64,000 bases of DNA, taken from NCBI RefSeq assembly GCF_027912515.1, contig NZ_CP115464.1:3387501-3451500 (forward strand), given 5' to 3'. The notes below the pieces were generated by a model, which had not been told where the DNA came from, ran no database searches, and saw nothing but the letters and a program-made list of their open reading frames with translations. This DNA comes from Brevundimonas sp. NIBR10. GTDB lineage: Bacteria; Pseudomonadota; Alphaproteobacteria; Caulobacterales; Caulobacteraceae. Of the stretch, positions 1 to 7,766 are shown in pieces. The number at the start of each line of letters is the position of its first letter. Position 1 is the first letter of the stretch. The translations under genes were made by a program, and so were the position numbers.

Positions 1-847
1 CGTCGCCATCTGGGGCAATGAATCCAGCTTCGGCCAGGTCCAAGGCAACAAGGACGTGATCCGCTCCCTGGCCACCTTGGCCTATGACGGACGCCGCCGC
101 GACTGGGCCGAGGGCCAGCTAAGGGACGCGCTCAACATCGTCGTCGACGGCCGCCGCGCCCGATCGGGCCTGCTGGGCAGCTGGGCCGGGGCCATGGGCC
201 AGACCCAGTTCATGCCCGATAACTTCCTGCGTCTGGGCGTCGATCAGACGGGCGACGGCCAGGTCGACATCTGGAACTCCGACGCCGACGCCCTGGCCTC
301 CGCCGCCAACCTGCTGGCCGAGGCCGGCTGGCGGCGCGGCCAGACCTGGGGCTATGAGGTCGCCCTGCCCGCCTCGTTCGACTACGAACAGGCCGACGGC
401 CCGACCCACCCCTGGCGCTGGTGGGCGGCGCGCGGCGTGACCCTGGCCCGGGGCGGTGCACCCAACTCGGCCGAAGCTCTGGAAGACGCCGCCATCCTGT
501 TGCCGCAAGGTGCGGCCGGCCCCGCCTTCCTGGCCCTGCCCAACCACTACGTGATCCGGCGCTACAACAACTCGGTCTCCTATGCCCTCGCCATCGGCCT
601 GACGGCGGACGGGGTGGACGGCAAGCCCGGCCTCGTCGCCGCCTGGCCCAACGACCCTCCCCTGTCGCTCAACCAGCGGATCGGGGCCCAGCGCGCGCTC
701 AGTGCCATGGGCTATGACACCGGCGGCGTCGACGGCGTCGTCGGCGCCAACACCCGCGCCGCCCTCAAGCGCTGGCAGGCCGCCAACGGCCGCATCGCCG
801 ACGGCTATCTGACCGCCTCCCTCGCTGACGAACTGGGCCGGATGTGA
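1..847 (+). CDS. Lytic murein transglycosylase, MltB/SLT_2 family, 3' part (5' end outside window)
   Basis: Reading from nucleotide 2, the frame is open from the window edge to the stop at 845-847, giving 281 residues of a longer protein. The first visible residues read VAIWGNESSFGQ, the MltB-type active-site motif in which the Glu (fragment residue 7) is the catalytic acid that cleaves the peptidoglycan glycan strand to 1,6-anhydro products. About 60 C-terminal residues (SLNQRIGAQRALSAMGY onward, with DGVVGANTRAAL) form a PG_binding_1 domain. The enzyme should act in the periplasm; its signal peptide lies outside the window. The stop overlaps the next gene's GTG start, so the two are probably cotranscribed. 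Family assignment is secure; the exact physiological role is not. Confidence 0.93.
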   Translation, partial: VAIWGNESSFGQVQGNKDVIRSLATLAYDGRRRDWAEGQLRDALNIVVDGRRARSGLLGSWAGAMGQTQFMPDNFLRLGVDQTGDGQVDIWNSDADALASAANLLAEAGWRRGQTWGYEVALPASFDYEQADGPTHPWRWWAARGVTLARGGAPNSAEALEDAAILLPQGAAGPAFLALPNHYVIRRYNNSVSYALAIGLTADGVDGKPGLVAAWPNDPPLSLNQRIGAQRALSAMGYDTGGVDGVVGANTRAALKRWQAANGRIADGYLTASLADELGRM

Positions 848-1086
848 GCGAGCCTCGGGATTCGGGTCAACGCGCGATCCTGGCGGGCTTCTATGCCTTC
901 CTGGCCATCGGCCTGCTGCTGGTCGCCGCCTTCGTCCTGTTCCGCGTCCTGGTGCCGATGATCCTTGAGGCGCATTTCCTCGGCTCCGTCTTCGTCGCCT
1001 CGGTCGCCGGCCTGTTCGGCACGCTCGGGCTGGGCCTGCTGGCCGTTTTCCTGTTCAATCGAATCTCCCGGATGATCCGGGACTGA
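844..1086 (+). CDS. Small two-helix membrane protein, unknown function
   Basis: This is an 80-residue protein starting with GTG at 844, overlapping the end of the transglycosylase by four bases. Residues 12-36 and 43-70 are two strongly hydrophobic segments (AFLAIGLLLVAAFVLFRVLV; FVASVAGLFGTLGLGLLAVF), and the tail RISRMIRD is basic, suggesting a hairpin inner-membrane protein with cytoplasmic ends. I recognise no family. The overlap with a cell-wall hydrolase gene suggests cotranscription but does not establish a shared function. The codon choice matches its neighbours. Confidence 0.7.
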   Translation: MSEPRDSGQRAILAGFYAFLAIGLLLVAAFVLFRVLVPMILEAHFLGSVFVASVAGLFGTLGLGLLAVFLFNRISRMIRD

Positions 1087-1108
1087 GACCATCCGCGGGG
1101 GCGCGACC

Positions 1109-2104
1109 ATGACTTTTCCAGGACCCAGGTCCCTCGGCGGCGGAAGCAGCGCCACGCCACGCGTACTCAGGCTCGTGGCCACGGCCGCCCTGTTGCTGCT
1201 GGTCCTCGCCGGCGGCAGCTGTGCCGTCGTCTCGTGCAGCGTCACGGTCGAGAGCGGCGAGGCCGGCATCAAGACCACCAAGTTCGGCCCCAACCCCGGC
1301 GTCCAGCCCACCGAACTGCGCCCCGGCTGGCACTGGGAAGGCCTCGGCGAAAAGATCATCAAATACCCGACCCGCCAGCGTGTCTATTCCTACACCCGCG
1401 AAGGCAATGCCGACGGTCAGGAGAACGAGGAGATCGGTTTCGCCGACCAGACCGGCCTGCCCATGACCGCCGACGTCAACATGACGGTCAAGGTTTCGGA
1501 CAACAAGGCGGCGGATCTGTACGCCAAATACCGTCTGAATTTCGACGACCTGCTCGACAATCCGATCCGCAACGATGTCCGCTCCTTCATCGCCCAGGAG
1601 GCGGAAAAGGTGCCGGTGTCCTGTAACCTTCAGGCCCAGCAACCCGTGGTCGAGGGCGCGACCCAGCCCACCGCAGCCCCCTGCACCGGCAGCCTGATGG
1701 GCGCGGGTCGTCAGGCCGTGATCCAGCGCGCCTATGCCAACCTGCAGCGCAAATGGGCGGCCGAGGGCGTGGAGATCTCCAACCTTCAATGGGTCGGCAC
1801 CATCCGCTATCCCGAGAGCATCACCACCGCCATCCAGGCCCGCACCGCCACCGAACAGCGCACCCTCGCCGCCCAGCAGAAGGAGGCCGAAGCCCGTGCC
1901 AACGCCAACGCCCTGATCGAGACCGCGCGTGGCGAGGCCGAATCCATCCGCCTGCGCGGCGACGCCCTTCGCGCCAACCCCCAGCTGATCGACCAGATCT
2001 ACGCCCAGCGCTCGCAAGGCCTCTGCCCGCCCCGCGCCTCCACCTGCATCATCGGCCAGACCCCGACGACGATGATCCCGGCGACAGGTCAGCAGGCGGA
2101 GTAG
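1109..2104 (+). CDS. SPFH/Band 7 (prohibitin-like) membrane-anchored protein
   Basis: This 331-residue protein has a basic N-terminus, one hydrophobic segment at about residues 24-45 ending in VVSC (a possible lipobox, though a plain membrane anchor is as likely), then an SPFH/Band 7 domain (VESGEAGIKTTKFGPNPGV; LRPGWHWEGLGEKI). A charged helical stretch follows from about residue 240, rich in Ala, Glu and Arg (QKEAEARANANALIETARGE), the coiled coil through which SPFH proteins oligomerise. Family members form ring or scaffold assemblies and often control proteases such as FtsH/HflB, but no protease gene is nearby. It lies 22 bases after the small membrane protein and may share its transcript. 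A second SPFH protein is encoded at 5496-6248. Confidence 0.88.
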   Translation: MTFPGPRSLGGGSSATPRVLRLVATAALLLLVLAGGSCAVVSCSVTVESGEAGIKTTKFGPNPGVQPTELRPGWHWEGLGEKIIKYPTRQRVYSYTREGNADGQENEEIGFADQTGLPMTADVNMTVKVSDNKAADLYAKYRLNFDDLLDNPIRNDVRSFIAQEAEKVPVSCNLQAQQPVVEGATQPTAAPCTGSLMGAGRQAVIQRAYANLQRKWAAEGVEISNLQWVGTIRYPESITTAIQARTATEQRTLAAQQKEAEARANANALIETARGEAESIRLRGDALRANPQLIDQIYAQRSQGLCPPRASTCIIGQTPTTMIPATGQQAE

Positions 2105-2114
2105 TCATGCTTCA

Positions 2115-2270
2115 CTTCTCCCCTTGCGGGAGAAGGTGGCAGCCGGAGGCTGACGGATGAGGGGTCACGCCGACCTGTCACGCTGTTTCGGCGCCAGCCC
2201 CCCCCACCGTCATCGACGGCGTGACCCCTCATCCGCCCCTTCGGGGCACCTTCTCCCGCAAGGGGAGAAG
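2115..2270. repeat. Paired palindromic element, copy 1 (REP/REPIN-like)
   Basis: A left arm at 2115-2171 and a right arm at 2218-2270 are inverted copies of each other. The outer 24 bases (around ctccccttgcgggagaag) and inner 18 bases (around gatgaggggtcacgcc) match nearly perfectly. Between them each arm carries its own different mini-hairpin: gcagccggaggctg on the left, gccccttcggggc on the right. The element fills the space between the convergent SPFH and cysS genes and could also end transcription from both sides. Confidence 0.85.
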
Positions 2271-2280
2271 GACGACTACC

Positions 2281-3690
2281 TCACTCCTTCAACCGCCAGG
2301 TCGCCCCGGTCGGCCCGTCCATGACCACCACGTTCAGCGCCGTCAGCCGGTCCCGGATGCGATCCGCCTCGGCCCAGTTCTTGGCTGCCCGGGCCTCGAT
2401 CCGTTCGGCCAGCAGGGCCTCGACCTCGGTCTTCAGCGTGTCGTCGGCCCCGCCTTCGAACCACTGGTCCGGTGTCGACTGCAGCACGCCCAGGATGGCC
2501 CCCGACGCGATCAGCTCGGCCTTGGCGATGCCGACGGCCCGTGTGTCGCCCGCCGTCATGGCCCGCTCGATCTCGCTGGACAGGGCGAACAGCTTGGACA
2601 TGGCGCCCGGCGTGTTCAGGTCGTCCTCGATCGCTTCCAGGAACTCGGGCGACGGCATGTCGCCAAGCGCCTCGACCCCCTCTGCGCGACGCAGGGCCCC
2701 ATACAGCCGATCCAGATTCTTGCGCGACTGGTCCAGCAGCGACTGGTTCCAGTCCAGCGGCTGGCGGTAATGCGCGCTCAGCAGCGCCCACCGCACAACC
2801 TCGCCCGGCATGGCCTGGACCAGGTCATGCAGCAGCAGGACGTTGCCGATCGACTTGGACATCTTCTCCGCATCGACGGTCAGGAAACCGTTGTGCATCC
2901 AGTAGCGGCTGTACTCCGCCGGCGCCGTCGCCGCATGGGCATGGCCGTGGGCGCAGACCCCTTGGGCGATCTCGTTCTCGTGGTGCGGAAAGACCAGGTC
3001 GATGCCGCCGCCGTGGATGTCGATCGGCAGGCCCAGCTCGGCCTCGATCATGGCCGAGCATTCGATGTGCCAGCCAGGCCGCCCCTCGCCCCACGGCGAC
3101 GGCCAGGACGGCTCGCCCTCCTTGGACGGCTTCCACAGCACGAAGTCGTGGGCATTGCGCTTGTACGGCGCGACCTCGACCCGCGCCCCGGCGATCATGT
3201 CGTCCAGGTTCCGCCCCGACAGCGCGCCGTAAGCCGGATAGGAGGAGACGTCGAACAGCACATGGCCCTCGGCCACATAGCCGCAGCCCTGGTCCACGAT
3301 CGCCGCGATCTGGGCCACGATGGCCTCGATATGGTCGGTGACGTGGGGGGCCAGGTCCGGGGCCGAGACGTTCAGCAACCCCATGTCGGCCAGATAGGCG
3401 GCCTCATACCGGGCCGTCACCTCACCGATCGGCACACCTTCCCTGGCCGCCTTGGCGTTGATCTTGTCGTCCACGTCGGTGACGTTGCGGGCATAGATCA
3501 CGCTGTCGGCCCCGTACTCGCGCCGCAGCAGCCTCACCAGCACGTCGAACACCACCGGCGGCCTCGCATTGCCGATGTGCGCATAGTCATAGACCGTCGG
3601 CCCGCAGACATAGAGCGTCACCCGGCTGGGATCGCGCGGCGAAAAGACACGCTTCTCGCGGTGCAGGGTGTCGTACAGGGACAGCGTCAT
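2281..3690 (-). CDS. cysS: Cysteine--tRNA ligase
   Basis: This class Ia aminoacyl-tRNA synthetase of 469 residues (E. coli 461) charges tRNA-Cys in the cytoplasm. Visible are the first zinc Cys in YVCGPTVYDYAHIGN, whose HIGN is the HIGH signature. Further zinc ligands are the Cys of HIECSAM and the His/Glu of HHENE. The KMSKS loop reads KMSKSIGN at about residue 275. The C-terminal helical tRNA-binding part ends in TWRLKE. The start ATG is supported by the typical SLYDTLHREK opening. The gene is convergent with the SPFH gene, separated by the paired repeat, and divergent from folE. Confidence 0.98.
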   Translation of the reverse strand: MTLSLYDTLHREKRVFSPRDPSRVTLYVCGPTVYDYAHIGNARPPVVFDVLVRLLRREYGADSVIYARNVTDVDDKINAKAAREGVPIGEVTARYEAAYLADMGLLNVSAPDLAPHVTDHIEAIVAQIAAIVDQGCGYVAEGHVLFDVSSYPAYGALSGRNLDDMIAGARVEVAPYKRNAHDFVLWKPSKEGEPSWPSPWGEGRPGWHIECSAMIEAELGLPIDIHGGGIDLVFPHHENEIAQGVCAHGHAHAATAPAEYSRYWMHNGFLTVDAEKMSKSIGNVLLLHDLVQAMPGEVVRWALLSAHYRQPLDWNQSLLDQSRKNLDRLYGALRRAEGVEALGDMPSPEFLEAIEDDLNTPGAMSKLFALSSEIERAMTAGDTRAVGIAKAELIASGAILGVLQSTPDQWFEGGADDTLKTEVEALLAERIEARAAKNWAEADRIRDRLTALNVVVMDGPTGATWRLKE

Positions 3691-3825
3691 CGTAGGGGTG
3701 GAGCTTTCGAGAGTTTTCTTGCGGGACGGAGGGGATGCCCCATATAGCCGCCAAGCTGTTAAACAGTGTCCAAGGACGAAAGAAGGCCCACGGGGCGTCG
3801 TTTCGTCGGTTTCGAGATCGATTTT

Positions 3826-4440
3826 ATGAGTGCTTCACCCGTTCCGGTCGTCAGCAAGCCCGTCCTCGTGACGACGCGCCCCAGCCGTGAGCAGGCGCTG
3901 GAGGCCGTGCGCACCCTGATCGCCTGGGCCGGCGACGATCCTTCGCGGCCCGGCCTGATCGACACGCCCAAGCGCGTGGTGGACGCCTATGGCGAGTGGT
4001 TCGACGGCTATGACGCCGACGCGGGCAAGGAGTTGTCGCGCACCTTCGAGGACGTTCAGGGCTATGACGACATGGTGTTGCTGCGCGACATCGAGGTCGA
4101 GAGCCACTGCGAACATCACATGGCCCCCTTCCTGGGCAAGGCCTATGTCGCCTACATCCCGACTGAAAAGGTCGTCGGCATTTCCAAACTGGCCCGCGTC
4201 GTCGAGATCTTTGCGCGCCGCCTCCAGAATCAGGAAACCCTGACCCAGGACATCGCCGACGCCATCGAGGCGCACCTGAGCCCCGCCGGGGTCGCGGTCC
4301 TGATCGATGCCGAGCACCAGTGCATGACCACGCGCGGCGTTCATCACCGCCACGTCTCGACCATCACCACCCGCTTCACCGGTGCCTTCAAGTCCGATCC
4401 GGCATTGACCGACCGTTTCCTGAAACTGGCGAAGGGCTGA
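3826..4440 (+). CDS. folE: GTP cyclohydrolase I
   Basis: FolE converts GTP to 7,8-dihydroneopterin triphosphate, the entry step to tetrahydrofolate. From the ATG at 3826 the protein has 204 residues; an in-frame GTG at 3766 would add 20 and bring it nearer the E. coli length (222), so the start is uncertain. The zinc site is visible: Cys95 and His98 in ESHCEHH and Cys166 in EHQCMTTRG. The substrate-binding stretch VGISKLARVVEIFARRLQ follows the first motif, as expected. It is divergent from cysS. A hairpin-pair repeat lies directly downstream. Confidence 0.97.
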   Translation: MSASPVPVVSKPVLVTTRPSREQALEAVRTLIAWAGDDPSRPGLIDTPKRVVDAYGEWFDGYDADAGKELSRTFEDVQGYDDMVLLRDIEVESHCEHHMAPFLGKAYVAYIPTEKVVGISKLARVVEIFARRLQNQETLTQDIADAIEAHLSPAGVAVLIDAEHQCMTTRGVHHRHVSTITTRFTGAFKSDPALTDRFLKLAKG

Positions 4441-4449
4441 AGAACCATT

Positions 4450-4600
4450 CTTCTCCCGCTTGCGGGGAAGTGGCCCGTCTTCGGCCGAAGGCCGAACAGG
4501 GTCGATGGGGGTACTTTCATCGCCCCGATCGCCACAGCCCCCATCGTCGCTGCCTTCGCTTCGCTCAGGGACGCGACACTTCCCCGCTGCGCGGGAGAAG
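4450..4600. repeat. Paired palindromic element, copy 2, filling the folE-exbD spacer
   Basis: The 308-base space between folE and exbD is largely this element. The left arm begins cttctcccgcttgcgggg at 4450, and the right arm ends with ctgcgcgggagaag at 4600. The centre contains further self-complementary stretches (tcttcggccgaaggccga; gatgggggtactttcatc). Several short frames cross it in both strands but show no coding character. Remaining bases 4601-4748 hold no recognisable gene; the exbD ribosome-binding site ggagaaa is at the end. Confidence 0.8.
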
Positions 4601-4748
4601 AACACGCCTGTTGCGCGAAAAGCGACGCGACGGAACGAAACGGGGCGTCAGACCGCTTTACAACCGCCTTCGAGGCCGCCAAGAAACACCCACGAACCAA
4701 TCGCTCGGTCCCCGCTCGGCGGCGGACCTCCAGGGAGAAATCTAGAGC

Positions 4749-5198
4749 ATGGCCGGTAGACTTTCAGGCCCCGGCGCGTCCGGCGGCAAGACCATCGAAC
4801 AGAACTCGGACATCAACGTCACGCCGTTCGTCGATATCATGCTGGTTCTGCTCATCATCTTCATGGTGTCGGCACCGCTGGCCACCGTGTCGATCAAGCT
4901 GGACCTGCCGCCCGCAACGCCGCCCCCCATCACCCCTGAGAAGCCCAAGGATCCGGTCTATGTGACCATCCAGGACACCGGCTCGATCTTCCTGGCCGAC
5001 CGCCAGACCACGATCGAAACCCTGGCCGTCGACGCCTGCGCCGCCCTCGGCGATCCCACCGGCCAGGGCTGCAAGGAAGAACGCCTGTTCGTCCGCGCCC
5101 AGCCCGAAGTGAAATACAGCCAGTTCATGGAAGTCATGAACACGCTTCAGACCAACGGCTTCTACAAGGTCGGTCTGCTGAACGAAGACATCACCTGA
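4749..5198 (+). CDS. ExbD/TolR-family biopolymer transport protein, unlinked to exbB
   Basis: ExbD/TolR proteins are single-pass inner-membrane stator subunits that, with ExbB/TolQ, use proton flow to energise TonB or TolA. This one has 149 residues, a short cytoplasmic N-terminus, and a membrane helix DIMLVLLIIFMVSAPLATVS with the key protonatable Asp29 in NVTPFVDIMLV. The periplasmic domain contains an unusual loop with two cysteines, ACAALGDPTGQGCKEE, not common in ExbD and possibly a disulfide. The start ATG has ggagaaa eight bases upstream. No exbB, tonB or receptor gene is adjacent. A strong terminator follows, so it looks monocistronic. Confidence 0.92.
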   Translation: MAGRLSGPGASGGKTIEQNSDINVTPFVDIMLVLLIIFMVSAPLATVSIKLDLPPATPPPITPEKPKDPVYVTIQDTGSIFLADRQTTIETLAVDACAALGDPTGQGCKEERLFVRAQPEVKYSQFMEVMNTLQTNGFYKVGLLNEDIT

Positions 5199-5223
5199 GC
5201 CGATCCGCTCGGTTTGAAGCCAA

Positions 5224-5253
5224 GGCCGCGTCCCCCGGGACGCGGCCTTTTTT
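5224..5253 (+). terminator. Rho-independent terminator after exbD
   Basis: An 11-base perfect stem (ggccgcgtccc at 5224-5234 with gggacgcggcc at 5237-5247) is followed directly by a six-T run. It lies 25 bases after the exbD stop codon. Confidence 0.93.
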
Positions 5254-5495
5254 CTTGGCCTCACCCAACATCGATCGCTAGGGTTGAGCGGGGTTCGAAT
5301 CCCCTTCGACGATCGTCTTGGGCGCGATGCCGGGGCTCCGGTGCGGCCAGCCACAAAGACCGGCGATCGTCTCCATGTTGGTGAACAGAGACGGCGTCCG
5401 GCGCCGGTCGAAAGACAAGCCGCGACTGGACCCTGCGGATCCTCGCGATCCCCGTCAGGTCGCCGCGGTGCCGGACGCCCGATCGTGCAGAGGAC
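5254..5495. other. Non-coding spacer between the exbD terminator and the slipin gene
   Basis: About 240 bases without a credible gene. Short frames here have poor composition. The promoter of the 5496 gene must lie here, but I cannot point to a convincing -35/-10 pair. Confidence 0.5.
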
Positions 5496-6248
5496 GTGCC
5501 CGTGTTCGATACCGCCGGTCTGATTTTCGCCTTCGCCGTCCTGGCCATAGCCGTCTGGTTCCTCCGAGCCATGATCGGGGACCGGCGCACGATTCGGATC
5601 AGCCCGTGGGAGCGTGGCGTGGTCAGCGTCGACGGCGTCTTTGACCGCCTGCTCGAGCCCGGCCGACACACGATCTGGGGATCGCGCCGAAGCGTCACGA
5701 TCGCGCCCCTGTCGATGGCGCTTCAGTACATCCAGGTCGGACCGGTCGAAGTCGTGACCGCCGACCGGCTTCCGGCGCGGCTGACCGCGACCGTGGCCTA
5801 TCGGCTGCACGACGCAGAAATGGCCATCCGCGAGCCCGTGTGGAGCCCGGTGACCCAGGTGGCCAACACCGCCCTCGTCCGTCTGGCCTCGGCCCATTCG
5901 ATGGACGCGCTTCTCGGACGCGCCGAAGAGCTGGACCAGATGCTGACCGCCGGGGTGCCGGACACCGTCGGCGCGGCCCGCATCGAATCGATCGCCCTGA
6001 GCGCCGTCATCCTGCCGCCGGAACTGCGTCGGTTGATGTCGGAGGTCGAGCGGGCCCGCCTGGAGGGCCTCGCCGCGCTGGAGCGGGCCCGGGGCGAGCA
6101 GGCGGCGCTGCGCTCCCTGGCCAATGCCGCCCGGCTGCTGAAGGACAACCCGGAACTGGCCCATCTGCGGCTGCTTCAGACCGCAGGGGCCGCTCGAAAC
6201 ACCACCATCGTCATCGGCGACCGTCCCGAGGGTCGCCGGCCGTCATGA
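5496..6248 (+). CDS. Slipin (stomatin-like SPFH/Band 7 protein)
   Basis: This 250-residue protein has an N-terminal membrane segment (LIFAFAVLAIAVWFLRAMI, residues 9-27) followed by an SPFH domain typical of bacterial slipins: ISPWERGVVSVDGVFDRLLE, then VEVVTADRLPARLTATVAYR. The end of the domain (LRRLMSEVERARLEGLAALE) is the conserved helix-forming region before the C-terminal tail. Slipins associate with membrane microdomains; NfeD-type partner proteases are often adjacent, but none is here. The start is GTG at 5496. The stop overlaps the ATG of the next gene (ATGA), so the two are translationally coupled. Confidence 0.88.
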   Translation: MPVFDTAGLIFAFAVLAIAVWFLRAMIGDRRTIRISPWERGVVSVDGVFDRLLEPGRHTIWGSRRSVTIAPLSMALQYIQVGPVEVVTADRLPARLTATVAYRLHDAEMAIREPVWSPVTQVANTALVRLASAHSMDALLGRAEELDQMLTAGVPDTVGAARIESIALSAVILPPELRRLMSEVERARLEGLAALERARGEQAALRSLANAARLLKDNPELAHLRLLQTAGAARNTTIVIGDRPEGRRPS

Positions 6249-6604
6249 CCCGCGACGACGTCGAGGCCCTGATCCTGGCCCTGCCCGGGACCGAGCGCGG
6301 CTCGGCCTACGGCATGCCGGCTTTCCGGACGGCGGGAAAGTTCCTGACCCGTATCCGCGACGAGGACGACTGCGTGGTCGTGCATCTGGACAGCCTGGAC
6401 GAGCGCGACCTGCTGATCGAGATGGACCCGGAGACCTTCTTCTTCACCGACCACTATCGCAACCACGCCATGGTGCTGGCCCGCCTCGCGAGCGTCGATC
6501 CGGCCTGGCTGGGGATCATGATGGCGCGGCGCTGGCGCAAGGTCGCGCCGAGGACCCTGCAAAAACAGCATCCGACCCTTCCGGGCGAGGTCCCCGGCGC
6601 CTAA
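6245..6604 (+). CDS. MmcQ/YjbR-family protein
   Basis: This 119-residue protein begins MTRDDVEALILALPGTERG, the typical opening of the YjbR/MmcQ (CyaY-like fold) family. The central part has KFLTRIRDEDDCVVVHLDS and FFFTDHYRNHAMVLARL, also characteristic. The end, MARRWRKVAPRTLQKQHP, is basic. Members are small DNA-binding-like or unknown-function proteins, often beside unrelated genes. The ATG at 6245 overlaps the slipin stop by four bases and is preferred over upstream in-frame starts that would run deep into the slipin gene. The biochemical role is unknown. Confidence 0.88.
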   Translation: MTRDDVEALILALPGTERGSAYGMPAFRTAGKFLTRIRDEDDCVVVHLDSLDERDLLIEMDPETFFFTDHYRNHAMVLARLASVDPAWLGIMMARRWRKVAPRTLQKQHPTLPGEVPGA

Positions 6605-6632
6605 CTCCCGGGTCCGCCTTCAGGAGCCCGCC

Positions 6633-7481
6633 ATGTCCGCCCAGCCCACCATCGTCGTCGACGGCCTGTCCATCCCGCTCCTGGGTTTCGGCACCTGGAT
6701 GCTTGAGCCCGAAGACGCCCGCCGGATGGTCGCGGAGGCCCTGCGCATCGGCTATCGCCACATCGACACGGCCTGGATCTATCACAACGAGGCGGCGGTC
6801 GGAGACGGCATTCGCGACGCGATCGAGGCCGGCCACGTCACCCGCGACAACCTCTGGCTGACCACCAAGATCTGGGTGAAGCATTTCCACCACGACGCAC
6901 TTCTTGCCCAGGCGCGCGAGTCCATCGCCAACCTGGGGTTCACGCCCGACCTGCTGTTGCTGCACTGGCCCAAGGCCGAACCGACCTTCGCCGAGACCCT
7001 GGGCGCGCTCAATGAGGCTAGGGATCAGGGCCTGACCCGTTCGATCGGCCTGTCGAACTTCCCGTCCGCCGAGTTCAAGCAGGCGCAAGGCCTGTCGAAG
7101 GCCAAACTGGTCACCAACCAGGTCGAATATCACCCCTATCTCGCCAATGGCCCGCTGCTGGCGACCGCCCGCGACCTCGGCTCGTCGATCACCGCCTGGT
7201 CACCCCTTGCCCAGGGCAAGATCGCCGACGATCCCGTCATCAACGCTATCGGCAAGACCCACGGCAAGTCGGCCGGCCAGGTCACCCTGCGCTGGCTGAT
7301 CCAGCAGGACGTCATCGCCATCCCCCGCACCACCAAGGTCAGCCGCGCCGAGGAAAGCTTCGACATCTTCGACTTCACCCTGTCTGACGATGAGATGGCC
7401 CGCATCCACGCCCTGGCCCGCCCGGACGGCCGCCTCGGCGACTGGCTGGACCCGGCGTTCAAATGGGACGAAGCTGCCTGA
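6633..7481 (+). CDS. Aldo/keto reductase
   Basis: This is a 282-residue cytosolic NADPH-dependent oxidoreductase of the AKR (beta/alpha)8-barrel family, the length expected for 2,5-diketo-gluconate reductase-type members. The motifs are clear: GFGTWMLEPEDA near the start, GYRHIDTAWIYHNE with the catalytic Asp and Tyr, LWLTTKIW with the catalytic Lys, LLLLHWPKA with the active-site His, GLSNFPSAEF, NQVEYHPYL and the cofactor region AIPRTTKVSRAEE. The natural substrate cannot be told from sequence. A ggag-type ribosome-binding site precedes the ATG (caggagcccgcc). It is followed by a small XRE regulator. Confidence 0.95.
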   Translation: MSAQPTIVVDGLSIPLLGFGTWMLEPEDARRMVAEALRIGYRHIDTAWIYHNEAAVGDGIRDAIEAGHVTRDNLWLTTKIWVKHFHHDALLAQARESIANLGFTPDLLLLHWPKAEPTFAETLGALNEARDQGLTRSIGLSNFPSAEFKQAQGLSKAKLVTNQVEYHPYLANGPLLATARDLGSSITAWSPLAQGKIADDPVINAIGKTHGKSAGQVTLRWLIQQDVIAIPRTTKVSRAEESFDIFDFTLSDDEMARIHALARPDGRLGDWLDPAFKWDEAA

Positions 7482-7517
7482 TCCGCGACAGCAGAAGCGC
7501 GGAGGTCAGGAGACGCC

Positions 7518-7766
7518 ATGGGTCAGGTACTCGGCTTTCCAACGGTTGATCCCGACGATGTCCGGATCGGCGCCCGTCTGCGACGCTGGCGCACCCAGCG
7601 CCACGTCGATCTGGACGCCCTGGCCGAGGCGATCCACCTGTCGCCCGAAGATGTCCGGCTGATCGAGGCCGGACGCCGTCATCTGACCACCGCCCAGCTG
7701 GGGGCCGCGACCCAGGTGCTGCACCTGCCGCTCTGGGCGCTGGTGTCCGACACCCCGGCCTATTGA
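7518..7766 (+). CDS. Small XRE-family helix-turn-helix regulator
   Basis: This 82-residue protein is almost entirely one Cro/C1-type HTH domain at residues 14-70 (GARLRRWRTQRHVDLDALAE, with recognition-helix region LSPEDVRLIEAGRRHLT). It has no effector or dimerisation domain. A gaggtcagga stretch lies upstream of the ATG. Its stop overlaps the start of the next gene (TGATG), so it is coupled to the Pr6Pr membrane protein and may regulate it or the aldo/keto reductase upstream. The target is unknown. Confidence 0.88.
   Translation: MGQVLGFPTVDPDDVRIGARLRRWRTQRHVDLDALAEAIHLSPEDVRLIEAGRRHLTTAQLGAATQVLHLPLWALVSDTPAY

Noticed and set aside
2221..3747. 508-residue open frame antisense to cysS
   Set aside because: Arg/Gln/His-rich translation without family features; high-GC alphaproteobacterial genes routinely leave long open antisense frames. 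The minus-strand cysS has all catalytic motifs.
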